From positions 1,054,001 to 1,118,000 of the forward strand of contig NZ_JANHLC010000001.1 of the NCBI RefSeq assembly GCF_028682395.1: a DNA stretch of 64,000 nucleotides, given 5' to 3'. Below the pieces are notes generated by a model. It was not told the origin of the DNA and ran no database searches. It was given only the letters and a program-made list of their open reading frames with translations. The translations under genes were made by a program, and so were the position numbers. Below are positions 19,463-28,967 of this stretch, one piece after another. Within the stretch, counting starts at the first letter, position 1, and each line of letters starts with the position of its first letter. The stretch is from Pseudomonas putida (GTDB taxonomy: Bacteria; Pseudomonadota; Gammaproteobacteria; Pseudomonadales; Pseudomonadaceae).

Positions 19463-21991
19463 GTGCTCAAGAAAACCCTGTTCCAGCTGCACTGGTTCTT
19501 CGGAATCACCGCAGGTCTGGTCCTGGCCCTGATGGGTGTTACCGGCGCGGCGGTATCGTTCCAGGACGAGATCCTGCGCGCGCTCAACCCCTCGGTGCTG
19601 CACGTCGAAAAGCGCGAAACCGGTGTGCTGCCGCCCGCCGAGTTGGTCAGCCAACTGGAGGCCCGTGAAGGCAAGGCCGTGTCGATGCTCTGGGTCGATG
19701 TCCAGGACGACCTGGCCGCCCGTGTGTTCTTCACCCCGCCACCGGGCGAGCGTCGTGGCCAGATGCGCTACTTCGACCCTTACACCAGCGAGTACCAGGG
19801 CGAGGCGTCCGGCCAGGGCTTCTTCAACCTGATGCTGCAACTGCACCGCTTCCTGGCCATGGGCGATACCGGCCGGCAGATCACCGGCGCCTGTACCTTG
19901 CTGCTGGTGTTTTTCTGCCTCTCGGGGCTGTACCTGCGCTGGCCGCGCCAGGCCCTGAACTGGCGGGCCTGGCTGACGCTGGACTGGGCCAAGAAAGGCC
20001 GCGCCTTCAACTGGGACCTGCACTCGGTTGCCGGCACCTGGTGCCTGGTGCTTTATCTGTTGTCGGCACTGACCGGGTTGTCCTGGTCCTATGAGTGGTA
20101 CAACAAGGGCCTCAACGCCTTGCTGGCCGACTCCCCGGCCCAGCAACGCATGAAGGGCGGACGCGGCCCGGCGCCTAAGGGCCCGGCCCCGGTCGCCGAC
20201 TACACGGCCATCTGGAACAGCATCCAGAGTGCCGCTGGCCCCGAACTGGCCACCTACAACGTGCGTATGCCGCCAGTGGCCGGGCAACCAGCCACTGTGT
20301 TCTATCTGCTCAAGGATTCGCCCCACGAACGGGCGCTGAACCAGATCACCCTCGACCCGGCCACCGGCGTGATCCGCCGCCACGACCGCTATGACGAGAA
20401 AAGCTTCAAGGCGCAGTTGCTCACCAGCATCTACGCCCTGCATGTCGGCAGCTACTTCGGCGTGGTCGGGCGGATCGTGCTGATGGTCTCCAGCCTGCTG
20501 ATGCCGCTGTTCTTCATCACCGGCTGGCTGCTGTACCTGGACCGTCGACGCAAGAAGCGCCAGGTACGCAGCGCACGCCAGGGCCTCGCTGCGCCGACCG
20601 GCAAAGGCCCGTCCTGGCTGGTAGGGTTTGCCAGCCAGAGCGGTTTCGCCGAACAGCTGGCCTGGCAGACTGCAAGCCAATTGCAGGCTGGCGGTCTGTC
20701 CGTGCGCGTGCAACCCCTGGCCGAACTGGATGAACAGGCACTGCGGGAGACGGACAAGGCCTTGTTTGTCGTCAGCACCTTTGGCGACGGCGAAGCGCCG
20801 GACAGCGCCCGCGGTTTCGAACGCAAGGTCCTCGGCCAGCCCTGGGCCCTCGAAGGGTTGAGCTACTCGGTGCTGGCGCTGGGGGATCGGCAGTACCCGC
20901 ACTTCTGCGGCTTTGCCCGCCGCCTGCAGGGCTGGCTGGGCGAACGTGGTGCACGGACGCTGTTTGCCCCGGTCGAAGTCGACAGCGGCGACCCCGAGGC
21001 ACTGAGCCAATGGCAGCAGCAGCTCGGCGCCCTCACTGGCAGCGCTCCGACCACTCCCTGGAAAGGCGCGACCTTCGACAACTGGACCCTGGCTTCTCGC
21101 CAGTTACTCAATCCGGGCAGCAGTGGCAACGGCGTGTATCTGCTGGGCCTGAGCGCGCCGGCAGCGCTGACCTGGCAGGCTGGCGATCTGGTCGAGGTCA
21201 TGCCGCGCCACAGCGACGCCAAGGTTGCGCACTTTCTCGAAGGCATGGGCCTGGATGCCGATGACCTGGTGCAACTGGACGGCCTGACCGAAACCCTGGC
21301 CCAGGCTTTGGCAACCCGGCAATTGCCGGACAATCGCGGCCATTTGGTTGGGCTACAGGCCCAGGCCCTGGTCGATGCCTTGATCCCCCTGGCCATTCGT
21401 GAGTATTCGATTGCTTCGATTGCCAGCGACGGCGTGCTGGAACTGATCGTGCGTCAGGAACGCCATGCCGATGGTAGCCTGGGCCTGGGTTCCGGCTGGC
21501 TGACCGAGTACGCGCCTGTGGGCGCGGCCATCAGCCTGCGGATCCGCCGTAACAGCGGCTTCCATCTGCCCAGTGAGCCCTGCCCGATGATCCTGCTGGG
21601 CAATGGCACCGGCCTGGCCGGGCTGCGCAGCCTGCTCAGGGCGCGGATCGCCGATGGCGAACAGCGTAACTGGTTGTTCTTTGGCGAGCGCAATGCCGCC
21701 CATGACTTCCTGTGCCAGGACGAACTGCAAGGCTGGCTCGCCCAGGGTGAACTGGCGCGCCTGGACCTGGCGTTCTCCCGCGACCAGAGCGAGAAGATCT
21801 ATGTGCAGGACCGCCTGCGCGAAGCAGCGGACGAGCTGCGCCAATGGCTCGACAATGGCGCCGCGATCTATATCTGCGGCAGCCTGCAAGGCATGGCCAG
21901 CGGGGTTGATCAAGTCCTGCACGAGCTGCTGGGCGCCAAGGCGGTTGAAGCCCTGATCGAGCAGGGCCGTTACCGACGGGATGTGTATTGA
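19463..21991 (+). CDS. PepSY-domain / flavodoxin / NADPH-reductase fusion (probable ferric reductase)
   Basis: An 842-residue membrane flavoprotein. Residues ~1-380 form the PepSY-associated membrane module with about four helices and conserved histidines ([29 protein letters not shown]) that could bind heme. Residues ~390-530 are a flavodoxin/FMN domain ([22 protein letters not shown]). The rest is a FAD/NADPH module with [15 protein letters not shown] and [13 protein letters not shown] start at 19463 is chosen because homologues begin (M)[10 protein letters not shown] and AAGGCGG precedes it. The domain order resembles sulfite-reductase flavoprotein fused to PepSY. Next to piuA, a role in cytoplasmic-side electron supply for reducing imported ferric siderophore is inferred. 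Confidence 0.82.
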   Translation: MLKKTLFQLHWFFGITAGLVLALMGVTGAAVSFQDEILRALNPSVLHVEKRETGVLPPAELVSQLEAREGKAVSMLWVDVQDDLAARVFFTPPPGERRGQMRYFDPYTSEYQGEASGQGFFNLMLQLHRFLAMGDTGRQITGACTLLLVFFCLSGLYLRWPRQALNWRAWLTLDWAKKGRAFNWDLHSVAGTWCLVLYLLSALTGLSWSYEWYNKGLNALLADSPAQQRMKGGRGPAPKGPAPVADYTAIWNSIQSAAGPELATYNVRMPPVAGQPATVFYLLKDSPHERALNQITLDPATGVIRRHDRYDEKSFKAQLLTSIYALHVGSYFGVVGRIVLMVSSLLMPLFFITGWLLYLDRRRKKRQVRSARQGLAAPTGKGPSWLVGFASQSGFAEQLAWQTASQLQAGGLSVRVQPLAELDEQALRETDKALFVVSTFGDGEAPDSARGFERKVLGQPWALEGLSYSVLALGDRQYPHFCGFARRLQGWLGERGARTLFAPVEVDSGDPEALSQWQQQLGALTGSAPTTPWKGATFDNWTLASRQLLNPGSSGNGVYLLGLSAPAALTWQAGDLVEVMPRHSDAKVAHFLEGMGLDADDLVQLDGLTETLAQALATRQLPDNRGHLVGLQAQALVDALIPLAIREYSIASIASDGVLELIVRQERHADGSLGLGSGWLTEYAPVGAAISLRIRRNSGFHLPSEPCPMILLGNGTGLAGLRSLLRARIADGEQRNWLFFGERNAAHDFLCQDELQGWLAQGELARLDLAFSRDQSEKIYVQDRLREAADELRQWLDNGAAIYICGSLQGMASGVDQVLHELLGAKAVEALIEQGRYRRDVY

Positions 21992-22006
21992 GCGGTTGAG
22001 GTACAG

Positions 22007-22093
22007 ATCGCGAGTCGGCTCGCACCTACGGATTGAATGATCGCCTGTAGGGCGAGCTTGCGCGCAAGCCTGCAAGGCTCAGCGCGCAAGCTC
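22007..22093. repeat. REP elements between the PepSY gene and fruA
   Basis: A first REP-like hairpin lies at ~22007-22031 (ATCGCGAGTCGGCTCGC). A second, long hairpin covers 22054-22093: GAGCTTGCGCGC is perfectly inverted as GCGCGCAAGCTC, with AGCCT/AGGCT pairing inside. It lies between convergent genes and probably also stabilises or terminates their transcripts. Confidence 0.75.
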
Positions 22094-22105
22094 AAGCCCT
22101 TGTCT

Positions 22106-23851
22106 TCAAGCCTTGGCCGGCTCCAAGAGCAGCTCCGCCGCCTCCGGGCGTTTGAGCAGCGCATAGGTCACCGCCGTCACCAGGCTCCCCGCCACAATCG
22201 CCAGCAGATACAGCAGCGCGTGGTTCATTGCGTTGGGGATCAGCAGCACAAACAACCCGCCATGGGGCGCCATCAGTTTGCAGCCGAAGTACATCGACAG
22301 CGCTCCCGTCAGTGCACCACCGGCCACACAGGCCGGGATGACCCGCAACGGATCCTTGGCAGCAAAGGGAATCGCCCCTTCGGAGATAAAACACAACCCC
22401 AGCACAAAAGCCGCCTTTCCCGCCTCACGCTCGCTCTGGGCAAATTTGCGCCGGGCAATAAAGGTTGCGATAGCCAAACCGATGGGCGGCACCATCCCCG
22501 CCGCCATGGTCGCGGCCATCGGGCCCAGGCTGTGGGTCGCGACCATCCCCACCGAAAACGCATAGGCCGCCTTGTTGATCGGTCCACCGAGGTCGACGCA
22601 CATCATCGCACCCAACAAAATGCCCAGCAAAATCGCGTTGGTGGTGCCCATGCTGTCGAGGAACTGCGACAGGCCGATCAGCAGCGTCGCCACCGGTGGG
22701 CCGACCACATAAATCATCAACAACCCGGTAAACAGACTGGCGACCAACGGGATGATCAGGATCGGCTTGAGTGCTTCCAGGCTGCTTGGCAGCCGCGCAT
22801 AGCGGCTGATCAAGCGGGCACTGTAGCCCGCAATAAAACCGGCGATAATCCCACCGATAAAGCCCGCGCCCAGCGTGCTTGCCAGCAGCCCACCAATCAT
22901 CCCCGGCGCCAGGCCCGGCCGGTCGGCGATGGAGTAGGCGATATAGCCGGCAAGCAAGGGCACCATCAGTTTGAATGCCGTGTCGCCGCCGATCTGCATC
23001 AGCGCCGCCGCCAACGTGCCCTTCTCTTCATAAGCAGTAATGCCGAAGACAAACGACAGCGCGATCATCAGACCGCCCGCCACCACCATCGGCAACATAA
23101 ACGACACGCCGGTCAGCAGATGTTTGTAGACCCCGGTCTTTTCCGTCTTCGGCGCCACCGTCGAACCACTGGCCGGGGTTTCCAGTTGAGCTTCGGCCAG
23201 TGCCTTGTTCAGGGTCGCTTCGGCCTGCTTGAGGGCGATACCAGTGCCACAACGGTAGATTTTCTTGCCGGCAAACCGCTCGCTGGGCACCTCGATATCC
23301 GCCGCCAACAGCACCACATCGGCTTCGGCAATGGCCTGCGCACTGAGTGGATTGCGCGCGCCCACCGAGCCCTGGGTTTCCACCTGCAACCCGTAGCCCA
23401 GGCGCTTGGCCGCCTGTTGCAACGCCTCGGCGGCCATAAAGGTATGGGCCACGCCGGTCGGACACGCCGTTACGGCCACCAGGCGCGGAGCCCGGGCCTC
23501 GGCGGCCGGTGCTGCGGGCGCCTCGGGGACATCCACGGCGCAGTACAACTCGGCCTCCAGCGCACCGCGCTGCAATATCGCCTCGACATCCTGCAATGCC
23601 TCGGCCGGGGTACTGCGAAAGACCCGTTTGCCGACAAAGCGCGCCATGTCCACCGGCACGCTGCTGACCAGCAGCACCCATTCGGCAGCGGCCAGGGTCG
23701 CCGCGGACAGCTGGCGTTCGGGGTGCTGCACATCCTGGACTTCAACGCTGGTGCTCCAGCCCTGGCGCTGGGCCGCCGCCTCCAGCAGCCGGGCACAGAG
23801 CACGCTGGTGACCTTGCCATTCGGACAGGCGGTAACAATGGCTACATTCAT
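22106..23851 (-). CDS. fruA: PTS fructose-specific EIIB'BC component
   Basis: A 581-residue membrane permease-phosphotransferase. Residues ~1-105 are the B' duplicate (VTACPNGKVTS), and residues ~123-220 are EIIB with phospho-accepting Cys130 in VTACPTGVAHT. The EIIC domain with about 8-10 membrane segments starts near residue 245 (VYKHLLTGVSFMLPMVVAGG). It imports fructose as fructose-1-phosphate using phosphate from FruB. It is the last gene of fruBKA, two bases after fruK. The first domain lacks the later TGVAHT part of the motif but keeps its cysteine, normal for B' domains. Confidence 0.95.
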   Translation of the reverse strand: MNVAIVTACPNGKVTSVLCARLLEAAAQRQGWSTSVEVQDVQHPERQLSAATLAAAEWVLLVSSVPVDMARFVGKRVFRSTPAEALQDVEAILQRGALEAELYCAVDVPEAPAAPAAEARAPRLVAVTACPTGVAHTFMAAEALQQAAKRLGYGLQVETQGSVGARNPLSAQAIAEADVVLLAADIEVPSERFAGKKIYRCGTGIALKQAEATLNKALAEAQLETPASGSTVAPKTEKTGVYKHLLTGVSFMLPMVVAGGLMIALSFVFGITAYEEKGTLAAALMQIGGDTAFKLMVPLLAGYIAYSIADRPGLAPGMIGGLLASTLGAGFIGGIIAGFIAGYSARLISRYARLPSSLEALKPILIIPLVASLFTGLLMIYVVGPPVATLLIGLSQFLDSMGTTNAILLGILLGAMMCVDLGGPINKAAYAFSVGMVATHSLGPMAATMAAGMVPPIGLAIATFIARRKFAQSEREAGKAAFVLGLCFISEGAIPFAAKDPLRVIPACVAGGALTGALSMYFGCKLMAPHGGLFVLLIPNAMNHALLYLLAIVAGSLVTAVTYALLKRPEAAELLLEPAKA

Positions 23852-23853
23852 GT

Positions 23854-24804
23854 TTATCCCTCTTGTTCTTCGGTCAGGGCGCGGACCTGAACACCGCGCG
23901 CAAGCTCAGCCAACTGCAGCGGATCGGCCACGCCGAAGCCAATCTGGGTCACCGCCATGGCCGCAATGGCCGTCGCACGGCCCAGGGTCAGTTCCGGCGT
24001 GTGCCCGCTCAGCAGCCCATGGAGCATGCCGGCCAGCAGCGAGTCGCCCGCCCCCACCGTACTGAGCACCGCCACCTTGGGCGGCACCGCCTGCCAGGCC
24101 GCGTTCGGGCCGAACCAGTTGACCCCGGCCGCCCCCCGGGAAATCACCACATGCTCGACCCCCTGGCCCTGCAGCCAGTTGGCCGCTGCTCGCCGCGCCG
24201 CCAGAGATTCGACCGGCTGGCCATAGACATCTGCCAGCTCCTCATCGTTGGGCTTGACCAGCCAGGGTCCTGCCACCAGCCCGGCACGCAACGCCGCACC
24301 ACTGGTATCGAGGGCAACCTTGAGGCCCAGGCCCTTGAGCCTTAGCAGCAAGGTTTGCAACCACTCGGGGCGAATACCCTGCGGCAGGCTCCCTGCCACC
24401 ACCGCCACCGCGCAACCACCGGCCAGTTGTTCAAGACTGTCCAGCAAGGCCTGCTGGGCCGCGTCGTCAACCCAGGGGCCCGGGCCGTTGATATCGGTGA
24501 TCCGCCCATCGGCTTCAGCCAGTTTGATGTTGCTGCGGGTTTCACCCGGGACCCGGATAAAGCCGTCGACAAAACCGCGCTGGCGGATCAACGCCTCGAA
24601 GGGCTGGGGGTTGTCCTGGCCGAGAAAGCCCGCGACAACCAACTGATGCCCCAGGTCCGCCAGCACTTGTGCCACATTCAGGCCCTTGCCTGCGGCATGA
24701 CTGAGCAGCCCTTCGCTGCGATTGACCTGGCCCGGTTCCAGGCGCGCCATCTGCACCGTCAGGTCCAGGGCCGGGTTAAGGGTGATCGTTAGAATCCGCG
24801 CCAT
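23854..24804 (-). CDS. fruK: 1-Phosphofructokinase
   Basis: A 316-residue PfkB-family sugar kinase. N-terminal ITLNPALDLTVQM and GKGLNVAQVLADLG bind the sugar phosphate, and the C-terminal GAGDSLLAGML carries the anion hole and catalytic Asp. It converts fructose-1-phosphate to fructose-1,6-bisphosphate in the cytoplasm; both metabolites are candidate FruR effectors (fructose-1-phosphate in P. putida). It directly abuts fruB on one side and fruA on the other, so the three genes are one transcript. Confidence 0.95.
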   Translation of the reverse strand: MARILTITLNPALDLTVQMARLEPGQVNRSEGLLSHAAGKGLNVAQVLADLGHQLVVAGFLGQDNPQPFEALIRQRGFVDGFIRVPGETRSNIKLAEADGRITDINGPGPWVDDAAQQALLDSLEQLAGGCAVAVVAGSLPQGIRPEWLQTLLLRLKGLGLKVALDTSGAALRAGLVAGPWLVKPNDEELADVYGQPVESLAARRAAANWLQGQGVEHVVISRGAAGVNWFGPNAAWQAVPPKVAVLSTVGAGDSLLAGMLHGLLSGHTPELTLGRATAIAAMAVTQIGFGVADPLQLAELARGVQVRALTEEQEG

Positions 24805-27666
24805 TTAAAGAGCCTCCACCAATGCCCGCACTTCATCGGCGCTGCCCACCGCCAGGGCTTGCTGCGCCACGTCTCGGGCCTGCTCAAGCGTTAATTCGCG
24901 GACCCGCGCCTTGACCTCACCGATGCTGCGCGCCGCCACACTCAATTCATCGACCCCCAGGCCCACCAGTACCGGCACCGCCAGCGGGTCAGCCGCCAAC
25001 TCGCCGCATACGCCCACCCATTTACCCTCGGCATGGGCGGCACGCACGGTGATATCAATCAGTTGCAGCACCGCCGGATGCAGGCCATCCGCCTGCGCCG
25101 ACAACGTCGGATGGCCACGGTCGATGGCCAGGGTGTACTGCGTCAGATCATTGGTGCCGACACTGAAAAAATCGACTTCCTTGGCCAACACCGGCGCCAG
25201 CAGCGCCGCCGAAGGCACCTCGACCATGATCCCCAATTGCAGATCGGCCACCGGGATTTCCTCGCGCAAGCGTTCGGTCATTGCCCGGGCCTGGCGCCAC
25301 TCGGCAACGCTGCCGACCATGGGGAACATGATCCGCAGCGGTCGGTTGTCAGCGGCCCGCAATAGCGCACGCAACTGGCTCTCCATCACCTTCGGTCGCT
25401 GCAGAGTCAGGCGGATACCGCGCACGCCGAGAAAGGGGTTTTCCTCTTTGGCAATCGGCCAATAAGGCAGAGGTTTATCACCGCCCACATCCAGGGTACG
25501 TACCACCAGCGGCCGCCCGGCCAGGCCGGTGAGCACACGGCGGTACTCAGCTTCCTGAGTGGCTTCGTCGGGGACCTGCGGATGGGCCATGAAAATCAGT
25601 TCGGTGCGCAGCAGACCGATACCTTCGGCGCCCTGTTCGACGGCGGCGCCGACCCCGGCGCTTTCGCCCAGGTTGGCAAAAACCTCGACACCATGGCCGT
25701 CGCGAGTCACCGCCGGCTCATGGCGGCGGGCGGCCGCCTCACTCAGGCGCTGCGCCCGGCTGTCACGCTCGGCCCGTGCCCGTTCGAGGGTCTGGGCATC
25801 GGGGTGCACATGCAGCCGACCTCGCTGGCTGTCGAGCAGCAATGGCGTACCCGGGGCCAGCAACAATACCGAAGCCCCGGCCCCGACCAGCGCCGGAATC
25901 CCCAGGGCCCGGGCGATAATCGCGCTGTGAGCGGTCGCGCCACCCCGGGCGGTCAGGATCCCGGCGACCCGTGCCGGATCGAGCCGCGCCACATCGGAGG
26001 GGCCGACTTCGTCCATCACCAGCACATAGGGTTCGTCCGGCTCGTCCGGGGTCTGGTGACCACACAGATGGGCCAGCACCCGCCGCCCGATATCGCGTAG
26101 GTCAGCAGCCCGCTCGGCCAACAGCGCATCGTGCAGCGACTCCTGCTGCCGGGCGGCATGGTCGATCACGCTGGTCCACGCGGCCTCGGCGCTTTCGCCC
26201 TGCTTGAGGCGCGTCTCCACCTCGTCGCTCAGCTCGGGGTCGTCGAGCATTTCCTGATGGGTGATGAAAATCTCGCGAATCGCCTTGGCCTGGCTGCGCT
26301 GGACCAACCCTTCGAGCGCCGCGCGGACCTCGGCCAGCGCCTGGTGCAGGCGCTGGCGTTCGATAGCCGCCGACACCCCGCGCAGCGGATAGTCGAAAAC
26401 CTGGAGTACCTGCAGATGTGCAGGGCCGATGGCGATCCCCGGCGCAGCGGCAATCGCCTGCAACTGGCTGCCCGCCGCCGGCGCACTCAGGGGGGCTTCA
26501 TCGCTTTCGGTATCGGCCACGGCTACCGACGCTTCGGGCACCGGCTCGACCTCTTCGCCCAGGCCCTGTTCCACGGCCGTGACCAGTGCCGGCAAGGCCT
26601 GGTCCGCAATGCTCGGCTCGGCCAGGAACTCCAGCACCTGGCCACGCCGTACGCCCAGGCTCAGCAGCTTGCTCAAGCTCTTGGCCGAGACGGCGCTGGT
26701 GGGCGAATCGAGCAAACGCACACGGATATCGCCGTCAAAACCCTTGGCCAGTTGGGCCAGTATCTTGGCCGGGCGTGCATGCAGGCCATGGGCATTGGCC
26801 AGGGTGATACGGGCGCTGGGCCAGTCGGCCGGAACGTCGCCCCCCAGCACTTCAAGCACCGCGCGGCTACTGGTGGCGCGCCCCAGTTCATGGCCACGGC
26901 CCTCGATCAACAGTGCGCACAGCCGCTCCAACAGCGCCTGGTGCGCCTCGCCCAGGCTGGCTAGGCAAAACAGCCCACTAAGCGGCTGGCCGAGGTAGCG
27001 AATCGGCCGGTCCGGGGTGACAAAAGCCAGGCCCGGGCGCTTGACCGTCTGCTCGCTGTGCAGCCACCAGAGCCCATCCCCCAGAGGCAGCGCCTCAACC
27101 TGTTGCAACACCGCGGCAAAACCATTGCTGACGCAATCGGCCTGGCGCAACAGGCGCGCGCCGCGCCAGACCAGTTCCTCGAAATCCTCGGCGGGCACGC
27201 CCAAGCCGATCATCTGTGCATCCAGTGCCAGTTCCTGGGGCGCGCCCTGCAACAGTTTCAGCAAGGCTTCGGGCGAACCGGCGCGACGCAGCGCCTGGCC
27301 CAGGTCGGTTTCCCCCAGGGCCCGGGTCAGCAGTTGCAGCAGATGCAGATGTTCATCGGACTTGGCGGCGATGCCGATGGCCAGGTAGACAATCTGGCCA
27401 TCGCCCCAGTCGACCCCCTCGGGAAACTGCAGCAGATGGACGCCGGTCGTGAACACCTGGTCGCGGGTCTGCGGCGTGCCATGGGGAATGGCGATGCCCT
27501 GGCCAAGAAAGGTCGAGCCCTGGGCCTCGCGAGCTTGCAGGCCGGCCAGATAGCCTTCAGCTACCAGGCCGTCAGCCACCAGCCGGTCGGCCAGCAGTTG
27601 CAGGGCCGCAGACTTATCCACAGCCACCTGGCCCATGGATATCTGCTCTACGGTGAGCTCGAGCAT
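24805..27666 (-). CDS. fruB: PTS fructose multiphosphoryl transfer protein EIIA-HPr-EI
   Basis: A 953-residue cytoplasmic fusion. EIIA-Fru covers residues ~1-145 with His62 (IAIPHGT). A linker follows, then HPr at ~284-370 with His296 (GLHARPA). Enzyme I spans ~402-953 with phospho-His580 (GGATAHSAII) and the PEP-binding domain. It carries the whole phosphorelay from PEP to FruA, the only sugar PTS of most fluorescent pseudomonads. The start has an AAAGGAG site preceded by a small GCCCC/GGGGC hairpin at 27683-27695. The A-rich AACAATAC just upstream resembles a Crc/Hfq target, which would fit catabolite control. Confidence 0.95.
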   Translation of the reverse strand: MLELTVEQISMGQVAVDKSAALQLLADRLVADGLVAEGYLAGLQAREAQGSTFLGQGIAIPHGTPQTRDQVFTTGVHLLQFPEGVDWGDGQIVYLAIGIAAKSDEHLHLLQLLTRALGETDLGQALRRAGSPEALLKLLQGAPQELALDAQMIGLGVPAEDFEELVWRGARLLRQADCVSNGFAAVLQQVEALPLGDGLWWLHSEQTVKRPGLAFVTPDRPIRYLGQPLSGLFCLASLGEAHQALLERLCALLIEGRGHELGRATSSRAVLEVLGGDVPADWPSARITLANAHGLHARPAKILAQLAKGFDGDIRVRLLDSPTSAVSAKSLSKLLSLGVRRGQVLEFLAEPSIADQALPALVTAVEQGLGEEVEPVPEASVAVADTESDEAPLSAPAAGSQLQAIAAAPGIAIGPAHLQVLQVFDYPLRGVSAAIERQRLHQALAEVRAALEGLVQRSQAKAIREIFITHQEMLDDPELSDEVETRLKQGESAEAAWTSVIDHAARQQESLHDALLAERAADLRDIGRRVLAHLCGHQTPDEPDEPYVLVMDEVGPSDVARLDPARVAGILTARGGATAHSAIIARALGIPALVGAGASVLLLAPGTPLLLDSQRGRLHVHPDAQTLERARAERDSRAQRLSEAAARRHEPAVTRDGHGVEVFANLGESAGVGAAVEQGAEGIGLLRTELIFMAHPQVPDEATQEAEYRRVLTGLAGRPLVVRTLDVGGDKPLPYWPIAKEENPFLGVRGIRLTLQRPKVMESQLRALLRAADNRPLRIMFPMVGSVAEWRQARAMTERLREEIPVADLQLGIMVEVPSAALLAPVLAKEVDFFSVGTNDLTQYTLAIDRGHPTLSAQADGLHPAVLQLIDITVRAAHAEGKWVGVCGELAADPLAVPVLVGLGVDELSVAARSIGEVKARVRELTLEQARDVAQQALAVGSADEVRALVEAL

Positions 27667-27971
27667 GCCTTTCTCCTTTTCGGCCCCGCCGGGGCGCCAG
27701 GTATTGTTTTGAATGAATCAGCTTAGGCCGGATCGTTGCACGCCACTTCCAGGCCTGCTTCGATCAGCGGATATTCCCCTAAAACAAGCAAGCTGAAACG
27801 TTTAATCTTGAGTGCGCAGCACGTTACTCGATAATTGCTCGTGGTTGAAGCACTCGCTGTCGCCGAAAGTACCAGGCGCCTGTCCTCCAGACAGACGATG
27901 GTCGCCTGCCGATATCGGGTACGATTGGTCACAATGCCGACAATAGCGACAATAAAGAAGGAATTCCCGGC
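27667..27971. other. fruB-fruR divergent regulatory region
   Basis: A 305-base non-coding region. Besides the FruR operator (separate entry) and the fruB leader hairpin, I see no other named site. A possible fruR -10 (ACAATAA) lies at about 27949-27955, close to the start codon. Confidence 0.5.
27794..27805. promoter_or_regulatory. FruR (Cra) operator
   Basis: TGAAACGTTTAA here is the exact reverse complement of TTAAACGTTTCA, the operator reported for P. putida Cra/FruR upstream of fruB. It lies 128 bases before fruB in the divergent region, positioned to repress fruBKA. Confidence 0.85.
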
Positions 27972-28967
27972 TTGAAACTCAGTGATATCGCCCAATTGGC
28001 TGGAGTGTCCGTCACCACCGCCAGCTACGTCATCAATGGCAAGGCCGAACAACAGCGCATCAGCCGCGCGACGGTGGAACGCGTGCGCAGCGTGGTCGAG
28101 GAATATGGCTTTACGCCCAACCCTCAGGCCGCCGGACTGCGCAGCCGGCGCACACGGACCCTGGGGTTTATTCTCCCGGACCTGGAAAACCCCAGCTACG
28201 CCCGCATCGCCAAACTGCTGGAACAAGGCGCCCGTGCCCGCGGCTATCAATTGCTGGTCGCCAGTTCCGACGATGCGCCGGACAGCGAGCGGCAACTGCT
28301 GCAATTGTTCCGCGCGCGGCGCTGCGACGCCCTGTTCGTCGCCAGTTGCTTACCCGGCTCGGATGACAGCTACCGGCAGTTGCAGGAGCTCGGCGTGCCG
28401 ATCATTGCTATCGACCGGGTCATGGACAGCGAGCAGTTCTGCTCGGTGGTCAGCGACGACCGCGAGGCCAGCCTGCAACTGACCCGCAGCGTGCTCCACC
28501 TCAAACCCCGGCATATCGCCCTGATTGGCGCCCGGGCGGAACTGAGCATCAGCCAGGAACGCGCCGCCGGTTTCCAGCAGGCACTCGAAGGCTTCGACGG
28601 CCAGGTCCTGATCGAAACCAGCGAGGCCTTCAGCCGTGATGGCGGGCGTCAGTCCATGGAGCGCCTGCTGGCACGCCTGGGCCATCTGCCCGATGCCCTG
28701 GTCACAACGTCCTACGTACTGCTGCAAGGGGTGTTCGATGCGTTGATCGAGCAGCCGGACCGGCAACCGGCGCTGCGCCTGGGCACCTTCGGCGACACCC
28801 AACTGCTGGACTTCCTGCCGCTGCCCGTCAATGCCATGGCCCAGCAACATGGGTTGATCGCCGAACAGGCCCTGCAACTGGCTCTCGCCGCCGTCGAGCA
28901 GCAGCTCTACAGCCCGGGCGTGCATGCGGTTGCGCGCACGTTCAAGCAGCGCATTCGCGAGGCATGA
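27972..28967 (+). CDS. fruR: Fructose operon repressor FruR/Cra (LacI family)
   Basis: A 331-residue LacI/GalR regulator. The helix-turn-helix and hinge are residues ~1-60 (MKLSDIAQLAGVSVTTASYV), followed by a periplasmic-binding-protein-like effector domain. The start is TTG at 27972, preceded by AAGGAA; this choice gives the conserved MKLSDIA opening. It is divergent from fruBKA, with a perfect operator between them. In Pseudomonas this protein acts as a local fructose repressor rather than the global Cra of enterics. Its end overlaps tatD by four bases. Confidence 0.93.
   Translation: MKLSDIAQLAGVSVTTASYVINGKAEQQRISRATVERVRSVVEEYGFTPNPQAAGLRSRRTRTLGFILPDLENPSYARIAKLLEQGARARGYQLLVASSDDAPDSERQLLQLFRARRCDALFVASCLPGSDDSYRQLQELGVPIIAIDRVMDSEQFCSVVSDDREASLQLTRSVLHLKPRHIALIGARAELSISQERAAGFQQALEGFDGQVLIETSEAFSRDGGRQSMERLLARLGHLPDALVTTSYVLLQGVFDALIEQPDRQPALRLGTFGDTQLLDFLPLPVNAMAQQHGLIAEQALQLALAAVEQQLYSPGVHAVARTFKQRIREA

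Noticed and set aside
22037..23890. 617-codon plus-strand frame opposite fruA.
   Set aside because: Composition dominated by Arg, His and Gln with no domain; fruA is certain on the other strand.
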